Origin: Pseudomonas sp. dw_612
GTDB lineage: Bacteria; Pseudomonadota; Gammaproteobacteria; Pseudomonadales; Pseudomonadaceae
Length of the DNA stretch: 64,000 nucleotides
Direction of reading: 5' to 3'
Assembly: GCF_018449725.1 (NCBI RefSeq)
Contig: NZ_JAAVVC010000008.1
Span: 1-64,000, forward strand
Shown here: in pieces, positions 1 through 8,555 of the stretch
How positions within the stretch are numbered: position 1 is the first letter of the stretch
How the letters are laid out: each line of letters begins with the position of its first letter
The notes under the pieces: model-generated
Databases searched by the model: none
Told to the model about the DNA's origin: nothing
What the model saw: the letters and a program-made list of their open reading frames with translations, nothing else
Translations under genes and position numbers: made by a program

Positions 1-38
1 GTCAGTGGATGCGGGTTTTGTGTACGGCCGCGATCCCT

Positions 39-334
39 TGTAGGAGCGAGGCTTGCCCGCGAAGAGGCCGGCACATTCAAAATGGATGTTGGCTGAGACA
101 CCGCCATCGCGAGCAAGCTCGCTCCCACAGGGGATCGTCAGTGGATGCGGATTTTGTGTACGGCCGCGATCCCTTGTAGGAGCGAGGCTTGCCCGCGAAG
201 AGGCCGGCACATTCAAAATGGATGTTGGCTGACACTCCACCTTCGCGAGCAGGCCCGCTCCCACAGGGGGATCGTCAGTGGAAGCGGGTTTTGTGTACGA
301 CCGCGGCCCCTGTGGGAGCGAGCCTGCTCGCGAA
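39..334. repeat. REP palindrome cluster with a 136 bp tandem period
   Basis: Five REP-type elements of the GGGAGCGAGCTTGCTCGCGAA family lie in alternating orientation at about 39-65, 107-128, 175-201, 242-265 and 309-334. The spacer is itself repeated: the segment beginning GTCAGTGGATGCGG occurs at 1 and again at 137, so the array has a 136 bp period. I see no gene in bases 1-438. REPs of this kind are scattered non-coding palindromes in fluorescens-group Pseudomonas. Confidence 0.85.
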
Positions 335-438
335 GAACGATAACGCGGTCTATCTGCCGAAAAAAAACCACCCCTGCCGACTCATTCGATCCCTTAGAAT
401 CGCGCTTCGGTCGAGAAGATGATTCAGGGATGTAACAC

Positions 439-1566
439 ATGACACTCAAGGTAATGGTGATCGGCGGCTACGGAAACTTCGGCAGCATTGTGTGTCGGCA
501 TTTGGTGGTGATGCCGGGCATCGATCTGGTGATCTCCGGGCGCGATGCGCGCAAGTTGGCGGCCCAGGTCGAAGCGTTGAAAGCCTTGTCCGGCAGGACC
601 TGCGAAGGCTGGTGCTGCGATGCGATGGGGGCCGGTTTCAAGTCCGCCCTGGACGCGCGGGGCATTCAACTGGTCATCCACACCGGCGGCCCGTTCCAGG
701 GGCAATCTTATGCGGTGGCCGAGGCATGCATCGACGCCGGTGTGAATTACTGCGACCTCGCCGACTGCCGCACCTTCGTCAACGCTATCTCTGTGCTGGA
801 TGCTCGGGCCAAAAGCGCAGGCGTGGCGGTCCTCAGCGGGTGCAGTTCGGTGCCGACGTTATCGTCGGCGATCATCGATCAGCACCGGTTTCGGTTTAAG
901 CGCATCGATTCGATCGAGCACGGCATTTCTTCCTCAGCGAAGATGCCGGGGCTGTCCACCGTCGCCGGCGTGCTGGCCTATGCCGGCAAACCGATCAAAC
1001 AGCTCAAGAACGGTCAGGTGCACGACGTGCTCGGTTGGCAGGACCTGACCCTGCGCAAGATGCCGCAGATGGGGACGCGGGTGCTGGCCAACGTCGATGT
1101 GCCGGACATGGACATTTTCGCCAGCCGCTATGGTGCGCACACCTTGCGATTCCGGGCCGGTTCGGGGATCAAGCTCGGTGGCGTAGCCAACTACCTGCTG
1201 GCCCAGGCGCTGCGTAGGGGGCTGATTCGCGACCACGCGCCATGGGCGGCCCGGTTGCATCGTTGGGGCACCTGGTTTGAAGGTTTCGGCGATGGAAAAA
1301 GTGCGATGTACATCGATGTCCACGGGCTCGGTGTCGATGACAAACCGCTGTCCATGACCGTGCAACTCACCGCGTTCAACGACAAGGGCCCGCAAATCCC
1401 GAGCTGCGCCGCCGTCGCCCTGGCGGCGAAAATGCTCCAGGGCTATGTGCCCGCATCCGGTGCCCGGCCGTGTGTCGGTGAAATCAGCGTCGATGAGTAC
1501 ATGACCGCCATCAACGACCCGGACAACCTGCAAATGTCCGTGGTTTTTTCTGACGGGCAGGGCTGA
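439..1566 (+). CDS. Saccharopine dehydrogenase-like NAD(P)-binding oxidoreductase
   Basis: A 375-residue protein with an N-terminal Rossmann fold: beta strand MVIGG followed by the glycine-rich GGYGNFGS turn (about residues 8-16). This is the architecture of the saccharopine dehydrogenase-like superfamily, but the substrate cannot be read from sequence. A second conserved stretch (HTGGPFQGQSYAVAEACI, about residues 81-98) resembles the region where this family binds the nucleotide near the second half of the Rossmann fold. The ATG is preceded by AGGGATG. The stop codon sits two bases before the ATG of the DUF2269 gene, so the two are almost certainly co-transcribed and may form a membrane-associated oxidoreductase unit (inference). 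Confidence 0.8.
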   Translation: MTLKVMVIGGYGNFGSIVCRHLVVMPGIDLVISGRDARKLAAQVEALKALSGRTCEGWCCDAMGAGFKSALDARGIQLVIHTGGPFQGQSYAVAEACIDAGVNYCDLADCRTFVNAISVLDARAKSAGVAVLSGCSSVPTLSSAIIDQHRFRFKRIDSIEHGISSSAKMPGLSTVAGVLAYAGKPIKQLKNGQVHDVLGWQDLTLRKMPQMGTRVLANVDVPDMDIFASRYGAHTLRFRAGSGIKLGGVANYLLAQALRRGLIRDHAPWAARLHRWGTWFEGFGDGKSAMYIDVHGLGVDDKPLSMTVQLTAFNDKGPQIPSCAAVALAAKMLQGYVPASGARPCVGEISVDEYMTAINDPDNLQMSVVFSDGQG

Positions 1567-1568
1567 AC

Positions 1569-2060
1569 ATGCTCTACCTCGGCCTTAAATACGCCCATAT
1601 CATCGCCGCGATATTCCTGTTCGGCTTCGGCATGGGCTCCTACCTGTATTTGATCGCTGCCAGCCGCACGGCCAATCCAATGGTGATCGCTCACGTGGCG
1701 CGGATGGTGGTGCGGTTCGACACCTGGATCACCACGCCGGCCGGCTTCATTCAAATCCTCACCGGGTATGGATTGGTGAAACTCAGCGGGCTGCCCTTGA
1801 CCACGGAATGGGTACTGACGGCGCTGGTGATCTTCCTCTGCACCGGGGCGCTGTGGCTGCCGGTGCTGGTGCTGCAAAAGCGATTGCAGGTGCTGGCGTC
1901 GAGCGCGGTGGAAACAGGGTTGGGGCTGGCCGACGAGTACGCTGTTGTTTACCGAAAGTGGTTCTGGATGGGCGTGCTGGGGTTTCTCGGGATGTTCATC
2001 ATCGTGTTGATCATGGTCACTCGAATGACGCCGGGGCAGTGGGTGGCGATGCTGGGGTAG
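1569..2060 (+). CDS. DUF2269-type integral membrane protein
   Basis: A 163-residue, very hydrophobic protein with four predicted membrane helices (about residues 7-28, 50-72, 78-100 and 132-155). Its N-terminus, LKYAHIIAAIFLFGFGMG, matches the DUF2269 family of small inner-membrane proteins. A histidine in the first helix (KYAH) is a feature of the family, and heme or quinone interaction has been imagined for such proteins, but nothing here proves it. The gene starts two bases after the upstream oxidoreductase gene, so it is the distal member of a two-gene operon. REP elements follow at once. Confidence 0.75.
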   Translation: MLYLGLKYAHIIAAIFLFGFGMGSYLYLIAASRTANPMVIAHVARMVVRFDTWITTPAGFIQILTGYGLVKLSGLPLTTEWVLTALVIFLCTGALWLPVLVLQKRLQVLASSAVETGLGLADEYAVVYRKWFWMGVLGFLGMFIIVLIMVTRMTPGQWVAMLG

Positions 2061-2097
2061 TGGGGAGACAGATCCATATTCTGTGCTGATACTTCGC

Positions 2098-2327
2098 TTT
2101 CGCGAGCAAGCCCGCTCCCACAGTGGATCTTCAGCGGATGCGGGTTTTGTGTCCGACGCCGATTCCCTGTGGGAGCGGGCTTGCTCGCGAAGGGGTCGGC
2201 ATAGTCAATATTGATGCTGACTGACACTCCGCCTTCGCGAGCAGGCTCGCTCCCACAAGGGATCTTCTGTGAACGCAGATTTTGTGTATGACCGCGAATC
2301 ACTGTGGGAGCGAGCCTGCTCGCGAAG
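2098..2327. repeat. REP cluster of four elements
   Basis: REP palindromes in alternating orientation at about 2098-2122, 2169-2193, 2233-2257 and 2302-2327 fill the 296 bp between two converging genes. The spacers (CTTCAGCGGATGCGGGTTTTGTG type) resemble those in the cluster at the window start, so both derive from the same REP-doublet family. Confidence 0.85.
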
Positions 2328-2356
2328 AACGATAACGTGGTCTATCTGACTGTTTG

Positions 2357-3031
2357 CTACCGAATAAACGCCTGCAAATCCGCCGTCAGCTTGCTGATCG
2401 CCGCTTTGAAGTCATTGGTGGTGATTTTCTCGCTCGAGTTTTTCAATTGTTCACCAAACACCTTGCGGACCACTTTGGCCATGATCTGGTTGTTGCTGGC
2501 ATCAACCAACTCGGCCTCAAGGAACAGCGTGGTGTCCTGACTGCGATGGCCGGACGCGGCACTCACCCCGCCCACCACTGCGGCGACCGGCACCACTTCA
2601 TACCATTGCATGCCTTCGTTCGACGCAGTGACCCCGGTAATCGCCGCCCGCACCACCAGGGTTTTCGAGCCCGCCGGGGCCTTTTTGGCACTCGGCACGA
2701 CGCGGTATTTCTGGCCGAGCACGCCCTTGGCGCTGTTGGTCATGTAGGTCTGCAGTTCTTCCAGGGTGCGCTGGTCGACCCGTTCATTGGGCTTGGGCTT
2801 CGGATAGAGCTCCAGCTTCATAAACGCCACAGTGTCATAGGCGTTGGGATTCCACGACGGGCTGACCCAGCGCATGGCTTTCTCGCCGCTGGGGGTGGTC
2901 ACTTCCTGGAGGTTGTTGTAGTTGGGCAAAAAGCCCGAGTACTGCTCTTTATCGGTGACTTTGGAGGTACAGCCGACCAGCAACAGGCTGGCCAGCGCGG
3001 TGCCGATAAACACGTTTCGGGACAGGTTCAT
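2357..3031 (-). CDS. DUF3313-type lipoprotein
   Basis: A 224-residue protein with a type II signal peptide: charged MNLSRN, a hydrophobic core and the lipobox LLVGC with the lipidated cysteine at 21. The mature part (YSGFLPNYNNLQ, then VSPSWN) fits DUF3313, a family of outer-membrane-associated lipoproteins of unknown role. The residue after the cysteine is threonine, not aspartate, so sorting to the outer membrane is expected. It stands alone between REP clusters. Function unknown. Confidence 0.8.
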   Translation of the reverse strand: MNLSRNVFIGTALASLLLVGCTSKVTDKEQYSGFLPNYNNLQEVTTPSGEKAMRWVSPSWNPNAYDTVAFMKLELYPKPKPNERVDQRTLEELQTYMTNSAKGVLGQKYRVVPSAKKAPAGSKTLVVRAAITGVTASNEGMQWYEVVPVAAVVGGVSAASGHRSQDTTLFLEAELVDASNNQIMAKVVRKVFGEQLKNSSEKITTNDFKAAISKLTADLQAFIR

Positions 3032-3126
3032 GGTGATGGATGCTCCGTGGGAGAACTCGTTATTTTTTGATAACGGTAGCTCAGAAACGCCGGGGCATAA
3101 GGGTGATCACTGCTTCACGCAGGCCC

Positions 3127-3219
3127 CTGTGGGAGCGGGCTTGCTCGCGAAGGAGCCGGCACATCCAACATCGATGTCGCATGAGCCGCCGTCTTCGCGA
3201 GCAAGCCCGCTCCCACAAG
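3127..3219. repeat. REP doublet
   Basis: Two REP elements facing each other at about 3127-3151 and 3194-3219 in the gap between two leftward genes. Together they can form one long cruciform or hairpin. Confidence 0.85.
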
Positions 3220-3229
3220 GGATTTGCGT

Positions 3230-3631
3230 TCAGGCATCGCGCAACAAGTCGTTGGCGTTGAGCAGCTCGTAAGCGATCTCCGGGCGTTTTTCCAGGCTTC
3301 GGCGAATCGCAGCGGGGATCGCGGCGCGGGTCTTGCGGCACAGGCCCGGCAGTTCTTCGATTTGAATGCCGATACCGCGCATGGTCCGCACCTCATTGAA
3401 ACTCGGCACCAGTTCAACGCGAACACCCAATTGTTCAAACATCCGCACTTGCAGGCGTTCAAGATCGGCGAGGCTTTGCAGGTTTTCCAGGCGATCCAGC
3501 AGGCGTTTTTCTTCCTGGCGGGTCAGGAACAGGATGCGCAGGTCCGCGCCGGGTGTTTCCAGCAACGGGTCACGCCCGCAAATGCAGGCGCCGGGAGGGC
3601 AGGGTGAGCGGATCGGAGCCGAGGTCGTCAT
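3230..3631 (-). CDS. Conserved hypothetical protein with N-terminal Cys cluster
   Basis: A 133-residue protein read from ATG 3631. An upstream frame start at 3703 gives an arginine-rich leader with no family character and was discarded; ATG 3643 is also possible. The N-terminus has a CPPGACICG cluster (C-x4-C-x-C) that could bind metal. It is followed by a long amphipathic helix (about residues 38-70, rich in Glu, Arg and Leu) and a C-terminal segment RSLEKRPEIAYELLNANDLLRDA. I do not recognise a named family with confidence. It lacks a signal peptide and membrane segments, so it is likely cytoplasmic. Confidence 0.6.
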   Translation of the reverse strand: MTTSAPIRSPCPPGACICGRDPLLETPGADLRILFLTRQEEKRLLDRLENLQSLADLERLQVRMFEQLGVRVELVPSFNEVRTMRGIGIQIEELPGLCRKTRAAIPAAIRRSLEKRPEIAYELLNANDLLRDA

Positions 3632-3743
3632 GGGCCCAATCATAGAGGCCCGTGAGCGGTTTTGCCCAGCGTCGGCACGCACGTTCCCAGGGCAGGCATC
3701 CATTCAAGCCTGCCCCTGTCATTACGCGAGTGATCGTGGATGT

Positions 3744-4058
3744 TTAGTGAGCGGCCGGCCCTTCGTACTGAACGAGGATAGCGTTGGCGAGGTCGGCGTC
3801 GGTGGCGTTGAGTCCAGGGTTATCCTGGCGGATCTGCTGCAACACCGCCTCCATGTAGACCCCGCGAATCGCCCCGTCACTGGCAACGAATGCAGAGACG
3901 TCATCCCGGGCTGGAATCACCATTTTGTGGTCTTTGAAGGTGGAATAGAGCGAAGCGGAAACCCCCGCCGAGGTCGCGACATCCTTGCCGCTCACGGCCA
4001 GGGCTGACCCGATGGGCAGGCACAATATCAGAGAAGTAATGAGTAGCATGCGGCGCAT
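3744..4058 (-). CDS. DUF2388-type small exported protein
   Basis: A 104-residue protein with an N-terminal signal peptide (MRRMLLITSLILCLPIGSALA). The mature part contains the run VIPARDDVSAFVASDGAIRG, the hallmark of DUF2388, a Pseudomonas family of small periplasmic or secreted proteins of unknown function. I chose ATG 4058 over the upstream frame start at 4121 because GGAGG lies at the right distance and the signal peptide begins exactly there. In Pseudomonas such genes often occur as tandem paralogues; here there is only one. Confidence 0.75.
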   Translation of the reverse strand: MRRMLLITSLILCLPIGSALAVSGKDVATSAGVSASLYSTFKDHKMVIPARDDVSAFVASDGAIRGVYMEAVLQQIRQDNPGLNATDADLANAILVQYEGPAAH

Positions 4059-4156
4059 GGCGTCGTCCTCCAACAGCGTAAAGCGAAAAGGAAGTAACAC
4101 ATTACTTAGGAGGTGCGACAAGGCTCAGGAGTTCAATGCTGTGTGCGTAATGGCGT

Positions 4157-4235
4157 AGGAGCTGCCGAAGGCTGCGATCTTTTGATTTTGCGTTTAAGAG
4201 AGAAGATCAAAAGATCGCAGCCTTCGGCAGCTCCT
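4157..4235. repeat. 30 bp perfect inverted repeat
   Basis: AGGAGCTGCCGAAGGCTGCG ATCTTTTGAT at 4157-4186 is repeated exactly in reverse complement at 4206-4235, separated by 19 bases. It lies in the 301 bp divergent region between the DUF2388 gene and the MCP gene. It is a different family from the GTGGGAGCGGGC REPs but is likewise a dispersed Pseudomonas intergenic palindrome (from memory). There is no T-tract on either side, so a terminator role is unproven. Confidence 0.8.
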
Positions 4236-4359
4236 GCTTGGGCACAGTACGCCGTTGGTCCTAAACCAACACCCGGGCGGAAATAGGCTTAAATAACCAC
4301 AGGGCGAGGTCGATAACCTTTCAGAGCCGCCATTTCAAGCGTCCACAGGGGAACAACAA

Positions 4360-5973
4360 GTGTCCATAAAACTGCGTTTACTTCTCTTGATGGGGACTGG
4401 GCTGCTCACTGCTTTGATCATGAGTCTGGTCAGTTATGTGGGAAACACCCACGTGGCCCATGCCGTGAACGACAGCGAGGTCAGCATGGCGGCGCTGCGC
4501 AATCACCTCGAGGCCGACATGATGCACGACGCCCTGCGCGCTGACGTGCTGTCGGCCATGCTGGTCGGGCTGAGCAAAAGCACCAGCAGCAAGGCCGAGG
4601 TGCGCAGTGCTATTGAAGAACATGCGACGCGTTTTCGTGAGGTGGTGGGGGAAAACCTCAAGCTGCCGGTCAACGCCACCATCATGGCGGGCCTGAACAA
4701 GGTCAAGCCAAGCCTCGATACCTACATCAGCAGCGCCGAACGCATCGTTGGGCTGGCGCTGGAAAACCCGGATGCCGCGCAGCAGCAGTTGAGCTCATTC
4801 AATGCAGTGTTCACCCAGCTTGAAGGCGATATGTCAGCGGTGAGCGAGCTGATCGAAACCAACACCCAACTGGCCAGCCAAGGCACGCAGCAAGCCATCA
4901 AGCACGCCAACATCGCCCTCGGCAGCGTCCTCGTCGCCAGCCTGCTGTTGCTGCTGGCCCAGGGCCGCTGGGTGATCCTGAGCATCATGGGCCCGTTGCG
5001 CACGGCCAGTCGCATTGCCGACAGCATCGCCCACGGCAACCTGAGCGAGCCGATCATCGAGCCTACCGGCCATGACGAGGCGAGCACCTTGATCCGCACC
5101 CTCGCGACCATGCAACGCGACCTGCGCGGCATGATCGAAGTGGTGCGCAGCAACGCCCACGGTGTCAGTGGCATGAGCCAGCAATTGAGCAACGGCTGCC
5201 ATGAAGTCGCCGGCAGCAGCCAGCAACAAAGCGTCGCCGCCAGCACCATGGCCGCCGCTGCCAGCGAAATGACCGCCAGCATCGAGGAAATCACCCGCCA
5301 CGCCAATCGTGCGTTGAACATGGCCAACCAGGCCGAAGAATTGGCCAAGGACGGCGGCAAGGTGATTCATCAGGTGGTCAGCGACATGGACGGCATCGCC
5401 CGTTCGGCCCAGCAGTCGGCCCAGGTGATTCGCACGCTGGACAAGGAGTCCGAGGGGATTTTCAGCATCATCCAGGTGATCAAGGGCATCGCCGATCAGA
5501 CCAACCTGCTGGCGCTCAACGCGGCGATCGAAGCGGCCCGCGCCGGTGAGCAGGGCCGTGGTTTTGCCGTGGTGGCCGACGAAGTCCGCAGCCTGGCGGG
5601 CCGCACCAGCGCCTCCACCCAGGAAATCGCCGCGATGGTCGCGCGTATCCAGCAAAGCACTCGCGAGGCCGTGACCAGCATGGAGGCCGGCGTGGCCCAG
5701 GTCGACAAAGGCATGGCCGTGACCGCGGATGTCGAGCGTGCCATCCGTGAGATTCTCGAAGCCACGTTGAACACCACGCAACTGGTCAACGACATCAGCC
5801 GCACCATCGGCGAGCAAAGCCTGGCCAGCAACGAAATCGCCCACCAAGTGGAGATGATTGCCGGCATGTCGGAGGACAATAGCAAAGTGATCGGGCGCAC
5901 GGCTTCAACGACGGATGAGTTGTCGACGCTGGCGGGGCAGTTGTCGCAGTCGGTGGATCGCTTCAGGCTTTGA
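4360..5973 (+). CDS. Methyl-accepting chemotaxis protein
   Basis: A 537-residue transmembrane chemoreceptor. Transmembrane helix 1 is at about residues 6-27, an all-helical periplasmic sensor region at 28-181 (four-helix-bundle type), helix 2 at about 184-206, a HAMP linker ([22 protein letters not shown]) to about 260, then the long cytoplasmic coiled coil. The signalling hairpin [20 protein letters not shown] ... [17 protein letters not shown] (about 377-417) binds CheA/CheW. The ligand is not predictable. It starts at GTG with AGGGGAACAACAA upstream. It lacks a C-terminal pentapeptide for CheR tethering. It is a single gene, so it depends on chemotaxis kinases encoded elsewhere. Confidence 0.92.
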   Translation: MSIKLRLLLLMGTGLLTALIMSLVSYVGNTHVAHAVNDSEVSMAALRNHLEADMMHDALRADVLSAMLVGLSKSTSSKAEVRSAIEEHATRFREVVGENLKLPVNATIMAGLNKVKPSLDTYISSAERIVGLALENPDAAQQQLSSFNAVFTQLEGDMSAVSELIETNTQLASQGTQQAIKHANIALGSVLVASLLLLLAQGRWVILSIMGPLRTASRIADSIAHGNLSEPIIEPTGHDEASTLIRTLATMQRDLRGMIEVVRSNAHGVSGMSQQLSNGCHEVAGSSQQQSVAASTMAAAASEMTASIEEITRHANRALNMANQAEELAKDGGKVIHQVVSDMDGIARSAQQSAQVIRTLDKESEGIFSIIQVIKGIADQTNLLALNAAIEAARAGEQGRGFAVVADEVRSLAGRTSASTQEIAAMVARIQQSTREAVTSMEAGVAQVDKGMAVTADVERAIREILEATLNTTQLVNDISRTIGEQSLASNEIAHQVEMIAGMSEDNSKVIGRTASTTDELSTLAGQLSQSVDRFRL

Positions 5974-6007
5974 GGTTGTCGGGGTTTTATGGTGTGGGGG
6001 AGGGCCT

Positions 6008-6085
6008 CTTCGCGAGCAAGCCCGCTCCCACACGGGATCTGTGGCGCCCATAAATTCCCTGTGGGAGCGGGCTTGCTCGCGAAGG
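6008..6085. repeat. REP doublet
   Basis: Inverted pair of REP elements at about 6008-6033 and 6059-6085 between the converging MCP gene and HxlR-type regulator gene. The spacer GGATCTGTGGCG recurs in the doublets at 7.6 and 24.8 kb. Confidence 0.85.
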
Positions 6086-6108
6086 CGTCAGCCCAGACAC
6101 CCTAGCGC

Positions 6109-6534
6109 TCAAATTGACTTGATCCCCTTTGCATAATCAGCCCTGGCCGCCCGAAAACCCTCGGCATTCCCCATCACCCAATCCCACAACGGAATCATGT
6201 TCTCCAACAACCCGGTACCCAGCACGGAGAGTTCATATTCCACCCGTGGCGGCACTTCCTGGTAGTCATGGCGCAAGACCAACCCATCACGCTCCAGCGT
6301 TCGCAACGTGCGGGTCAACATGCGCTGGGTCACGCCTGCCATACGCCGGCCAATCTCTGCATGACGCAACGGCCCGGCCACGCCCAAGGCATAAACAATA
6401 CCTAGCGACCAGCGATTGCCGGCATGCGTGAGCACCTCGCGTTTAAGTCCGTCATCGTCCGCACTCAGCGCTTCGCAGGCCACTTGCGACCGTTTGATGA
6501 TGTCTGAAATGTCCACTCGGTTCTCCGGTATCAC
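6109..6534 (-). CDS. HxlR-family winged-helix transcriptional regulator
   Basis: A 141-residue protein with the HxlR-type winged helix: GNRWSLGIVYAL (first helix), then HAEIGRRMAGVTQRMLTRTLRTLERDGLVLRH (recognition helix and wing) and the acidic turn VEYELSVLG. A cysteine at position 20 (SQVACEAL) sits where redox-sensing HxlR members such as YodB, HypR and QorR carry their reactive thiol. Sensing of quinones or electrophiles is therefore plausible but inferred. It is transcribed divergently from the NmrA-like oxidoreductase gene with 82 bp between start codons, which suggests it represses that gene and itself. Confidence 0.88.
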   Translation of the reverse strand: MIPENRVDISDIIKRSQVACEALSADDDGLKREVLTHAGNRWSLGIVYALGVAGPLRHAEIGRRMAGVTQRMLTRTLRTLERDGLVLRHDYQEVPPRVEYELSVLGTGLLENMIPLWDWVMGNAEGFRAARADYAKGIKSI

Positions 6535-6616
6535 CCGTGTGCCTACTTATGCGCGGCGTCGAAGGGTGCCAGCATGATTGCTGAATTTCAGTCATCTGGC
6601 GATCAGGAGTCACACG

Positions 6617-7546
6617 ATGGGCAACAACCAAAACACCGACTCGCGGAATATTCTGGTGCTTGGCGCCGGCGAACTGGGCATGGCCGTGATGCGCGAATTA
6701 TCCGCCCAGGGCTCGGGCGCGAAGATCACTGTGCTGCTGCGCGCTTCGGCCATTGAGACACAAGACCCGAGCCGTCTCGCGCAACTGTCCGAGCTGCAAG
6801 CACTGGGCATTGAAACCCTGGCGGGCGATATCGCGACGGATTCGGTCAGCGAATTGGCGGCGCTGTTTGCGGCGTTCGATACGGTGGTCAGTTGCGTCGG
6901 ATTCGCCGCAGGGCCAGGCACTCAAACCAAGCTGACGCAAGCCGCCATCGAGTCCGGTGTCAGCCGCTATTTCCCATGGCAATTCGGCGTGGATTACGAC
7001 GTGATTGGCTTTGGTAGCGCGCAGGACACGTTTGATGAACAACTGCACGTGCGCCACCTGCTGCGTGCTCAACAGCGTATCGAATGGGTGATCATTTCAA
7101 CCGGCATGTTCACCAGTTTCCTGTTCGAACCGTCCTTTGGCGTGGTCGATCTGGCTAACAGCACGGTCCATGCGTTAGGCGACTGGGACACTCGATTGAC
7201 CATCACCACGCCTGAGGACATTGGCCTGCTCACCGCCAGGATCCTGTTCACCCAGCCACGGTTTGCGAACCGGGTTGTTTACGTGGCCGGCGACACGATC
7301 ACCTATGGGCAACTGGCAGACGTGGTGGAATCCGCACTGGCTCGCGAGTTGTCGCGTGTGCCGTGGAGTGTGCCGATGCTCACGGCTGAATTGGCGAAGC
7401 GGCCGGATGATCAACTGAGCAAGTATCGGTTGGTGTTTGCCGAGGGCAGGGGCGTGGCGTGGGATAAGGCGGGGACGTTTAATGCTGAAGAGAATATTGA
7501 GGTGGTGACGCTGGAGCGGTGGGTTGCCGGGCATTTGGGCAGTTGA
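6617..7546 (+). CDS. NmrA/isoflavone-reductase-like NAD(P)-binding oxidoreductase
   Basis: A 309-residue protein beginning at ATG 6617 (AGGAGT at proper spacing); an earlier frame start at 6578 would place non-family residues in front. The Rossmann motif GAGELG follows the first strand ILVLG. The segment SRYFPWQFGVDYD and the later EDIGLLTARILF fit the atypical short-chain dehydrogenases of the NmrA and aromatic-alcohol-reductase (PCBER-like) type. It probably reduces a small electrophilic or aromatic substrate in the cytoplasm with NADPH. Divergent from the HxlR regulator gene, which likely controls it. Confidence 0.82.
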   Translation: MGNNQNTDSRNILVLGAGELGMAVMRELSAQGSGAKITVLLRASAIETQDPSRLAQLSELQALGIETLAGDIATDSVSELAALFAAFDTVVSCVGFAAGPGTQTKLTQAAIESGVSRYFPWQFGVDYDVIGFGSAQDTFDEQLHVRHLLRAQQRIEWVIISTGMFTSFLFEPSFGVVDLANSTVHALGDWDTRLTITTPEDIGLLTARILFTQPRFANRVVYVAGDTITYGQLADVVESALARELSRVPWSVPMLTAELAKRPDDQLSKYRLVFAEGRGVAWDKAGTFNAEENIEVVTLERWVAGHLGS

Positions 7547-7572
7547 GAGTTTTGAGGTGTCTGGCCTGGCCT

Positions 7573-7650
7573 ATTCGCGAGCAAGCCCGCTCCCACATTG
7601 GATCTGTGGCGTGCACAAATCCCCTGTGGGAGCGGGCTTGCTCGCGAAGG
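7573..7650. repeat. REP doublet
   Basis: Inverted REP pair at about 7573-7597 and 7624-7650 between converging genes, with the same GGATCTGTGGCG spacer as the doublet at 6.0 kb. Confidence 0.85.
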
Positions 7651-7714
7651 CGTCAGACCAGACAACCATTATTCCAACGCTCTGCCGCACACCCGGCCGA
7701 GCCCATCAACCTCA

Positions 7715-8146
7715 TCAGATACGAAACGCCTGACGCCCAATCAACAACCACTTCCCACCCTGTTTCTGCCAAATCTGAAAGTTCTCGATCTCGGTCGGCA
7801 CCACTTCCGTGCCATTCAGTGCTTGCGCCGAGAAGTGGTTGCGCACCAGCGCCGTATCGCCCAACAGGGTGATGGTCTGCTTCTGCATCTCCAGCGTCTT
7901 GAATGCGCTTTTGCCGGTTTCGATATCCGCGATAAAGGCTGCCTTGTCCTGAACCTTACCGCTGGAATGCCCGTAGCTGAGCTTGGCGGCGGTCAGCTTT
8001 TGCAGTTCGGGAATGTCCTTGTGCAGCATGGCTTGGGTCAGGTGGTCGACGGCTTGTGCCACGTCTTTCTCGGCGGTCGCCGGGGCGGCGGCGACGTAGC
8101 CGCTGAAGAGACATAGAAAACCGATCACTAATTTGGCTTTTTGCAT
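7715..8146 (-). CDS. Exported NTF2-like (SnoaL/DUF4440-type) protein
   Basis: A 143-residue protein with a Sec signal peptide (MQKAKLVIGFLCLFSGYVAAA). The mature part has the NTF2-like cone pattern: helix VDHLTQAMLHKDIPELQKLTA, then LSYGHSSGKVQDKAAFIADIETGKS, and strands ending KQGGKWLLIGRQAFRI. The LSYGHSSG segment and the C-terminal WLLIGRQA are typical of DUF4440/SnoaL proteins seen in Pseudomonas. Enzymes, binding proteins and orphan scaffolds share this fold, so no reaction is assigned. Monocistronic; RBS region AAGGAAAC before the ATG. Confidence 0.8.
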   Translation of the reverse strand: MQKAKLVIGFLCLFSGYVAAAPATAEKDVAQAVDHLTQAMLHKDIPELQKLTAAKLSYGHSSGKVQDKAAFIADIETGKSAFKTLEMQKQTITLLGDTALVRNHFSAQALNGTEVVPTEIENFQIWQKQGGKWLLIGRQAFRI

Positions 8147-8329
8147 GGGTGTTTCCTTGTTGTTGTGGGTGGTCGAGACTGATTGAATTCGTCAGTCGTC
8201 GTACAACTTAGCAGATATTTTGCGGATAAGGCAGAGCGTGTTTCGGGTGCGTATCGCCATTTGTCGGGAGCGAGGAACGGGCCTTGATCTCAGCACTTCC
8301 AAGGGAAAACGACCCAGGGAAGCACGACC

Positions 8330-8551
8330 ATGAGTGATGACGCGAAGCAGGAAGCCTTGGCCGCTTGGTACAAATTGCTGCGCCAGCCCGAAATCCGTAT
8401 GGACAGCGAAGAACACTACGACGAACTGCTGAAGGCCGCGGATGAGATGGAACGCACCGGGCTGATCAATGGCTCGGAGTGGCGGGTGTTGGTACGCGAG
8501 GCGGGGGTTGCGTTTGCCAGTGCGATTGCGGGTTTGGGAGGTGGAACCTAG
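8330..8551 (+). CDS. Small conserved hypothetical protein
   Basis: A 73-residue, acidic N-terminal, largely helical protein (MSDDAKQEALAAWYKLLR) ending in a hydrophobic, glycine-rich tail AGVAFASAIAGLGGGT that could be a short amphipathic or membrane-contacting helix. The gene ends four bases before the GTG start of the DUF72 gene, so both are probably translated from one message. I do not recognise the family. Confidence 0.65.
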   Translation: MSDDAKQEALAAWYKLLRQPEIRMDSEEHYDELLKAADEMERTGLINGSEWRVLVREAGVAFASAIAGLGGGT

Positions 8552-8555
8552 GCCG

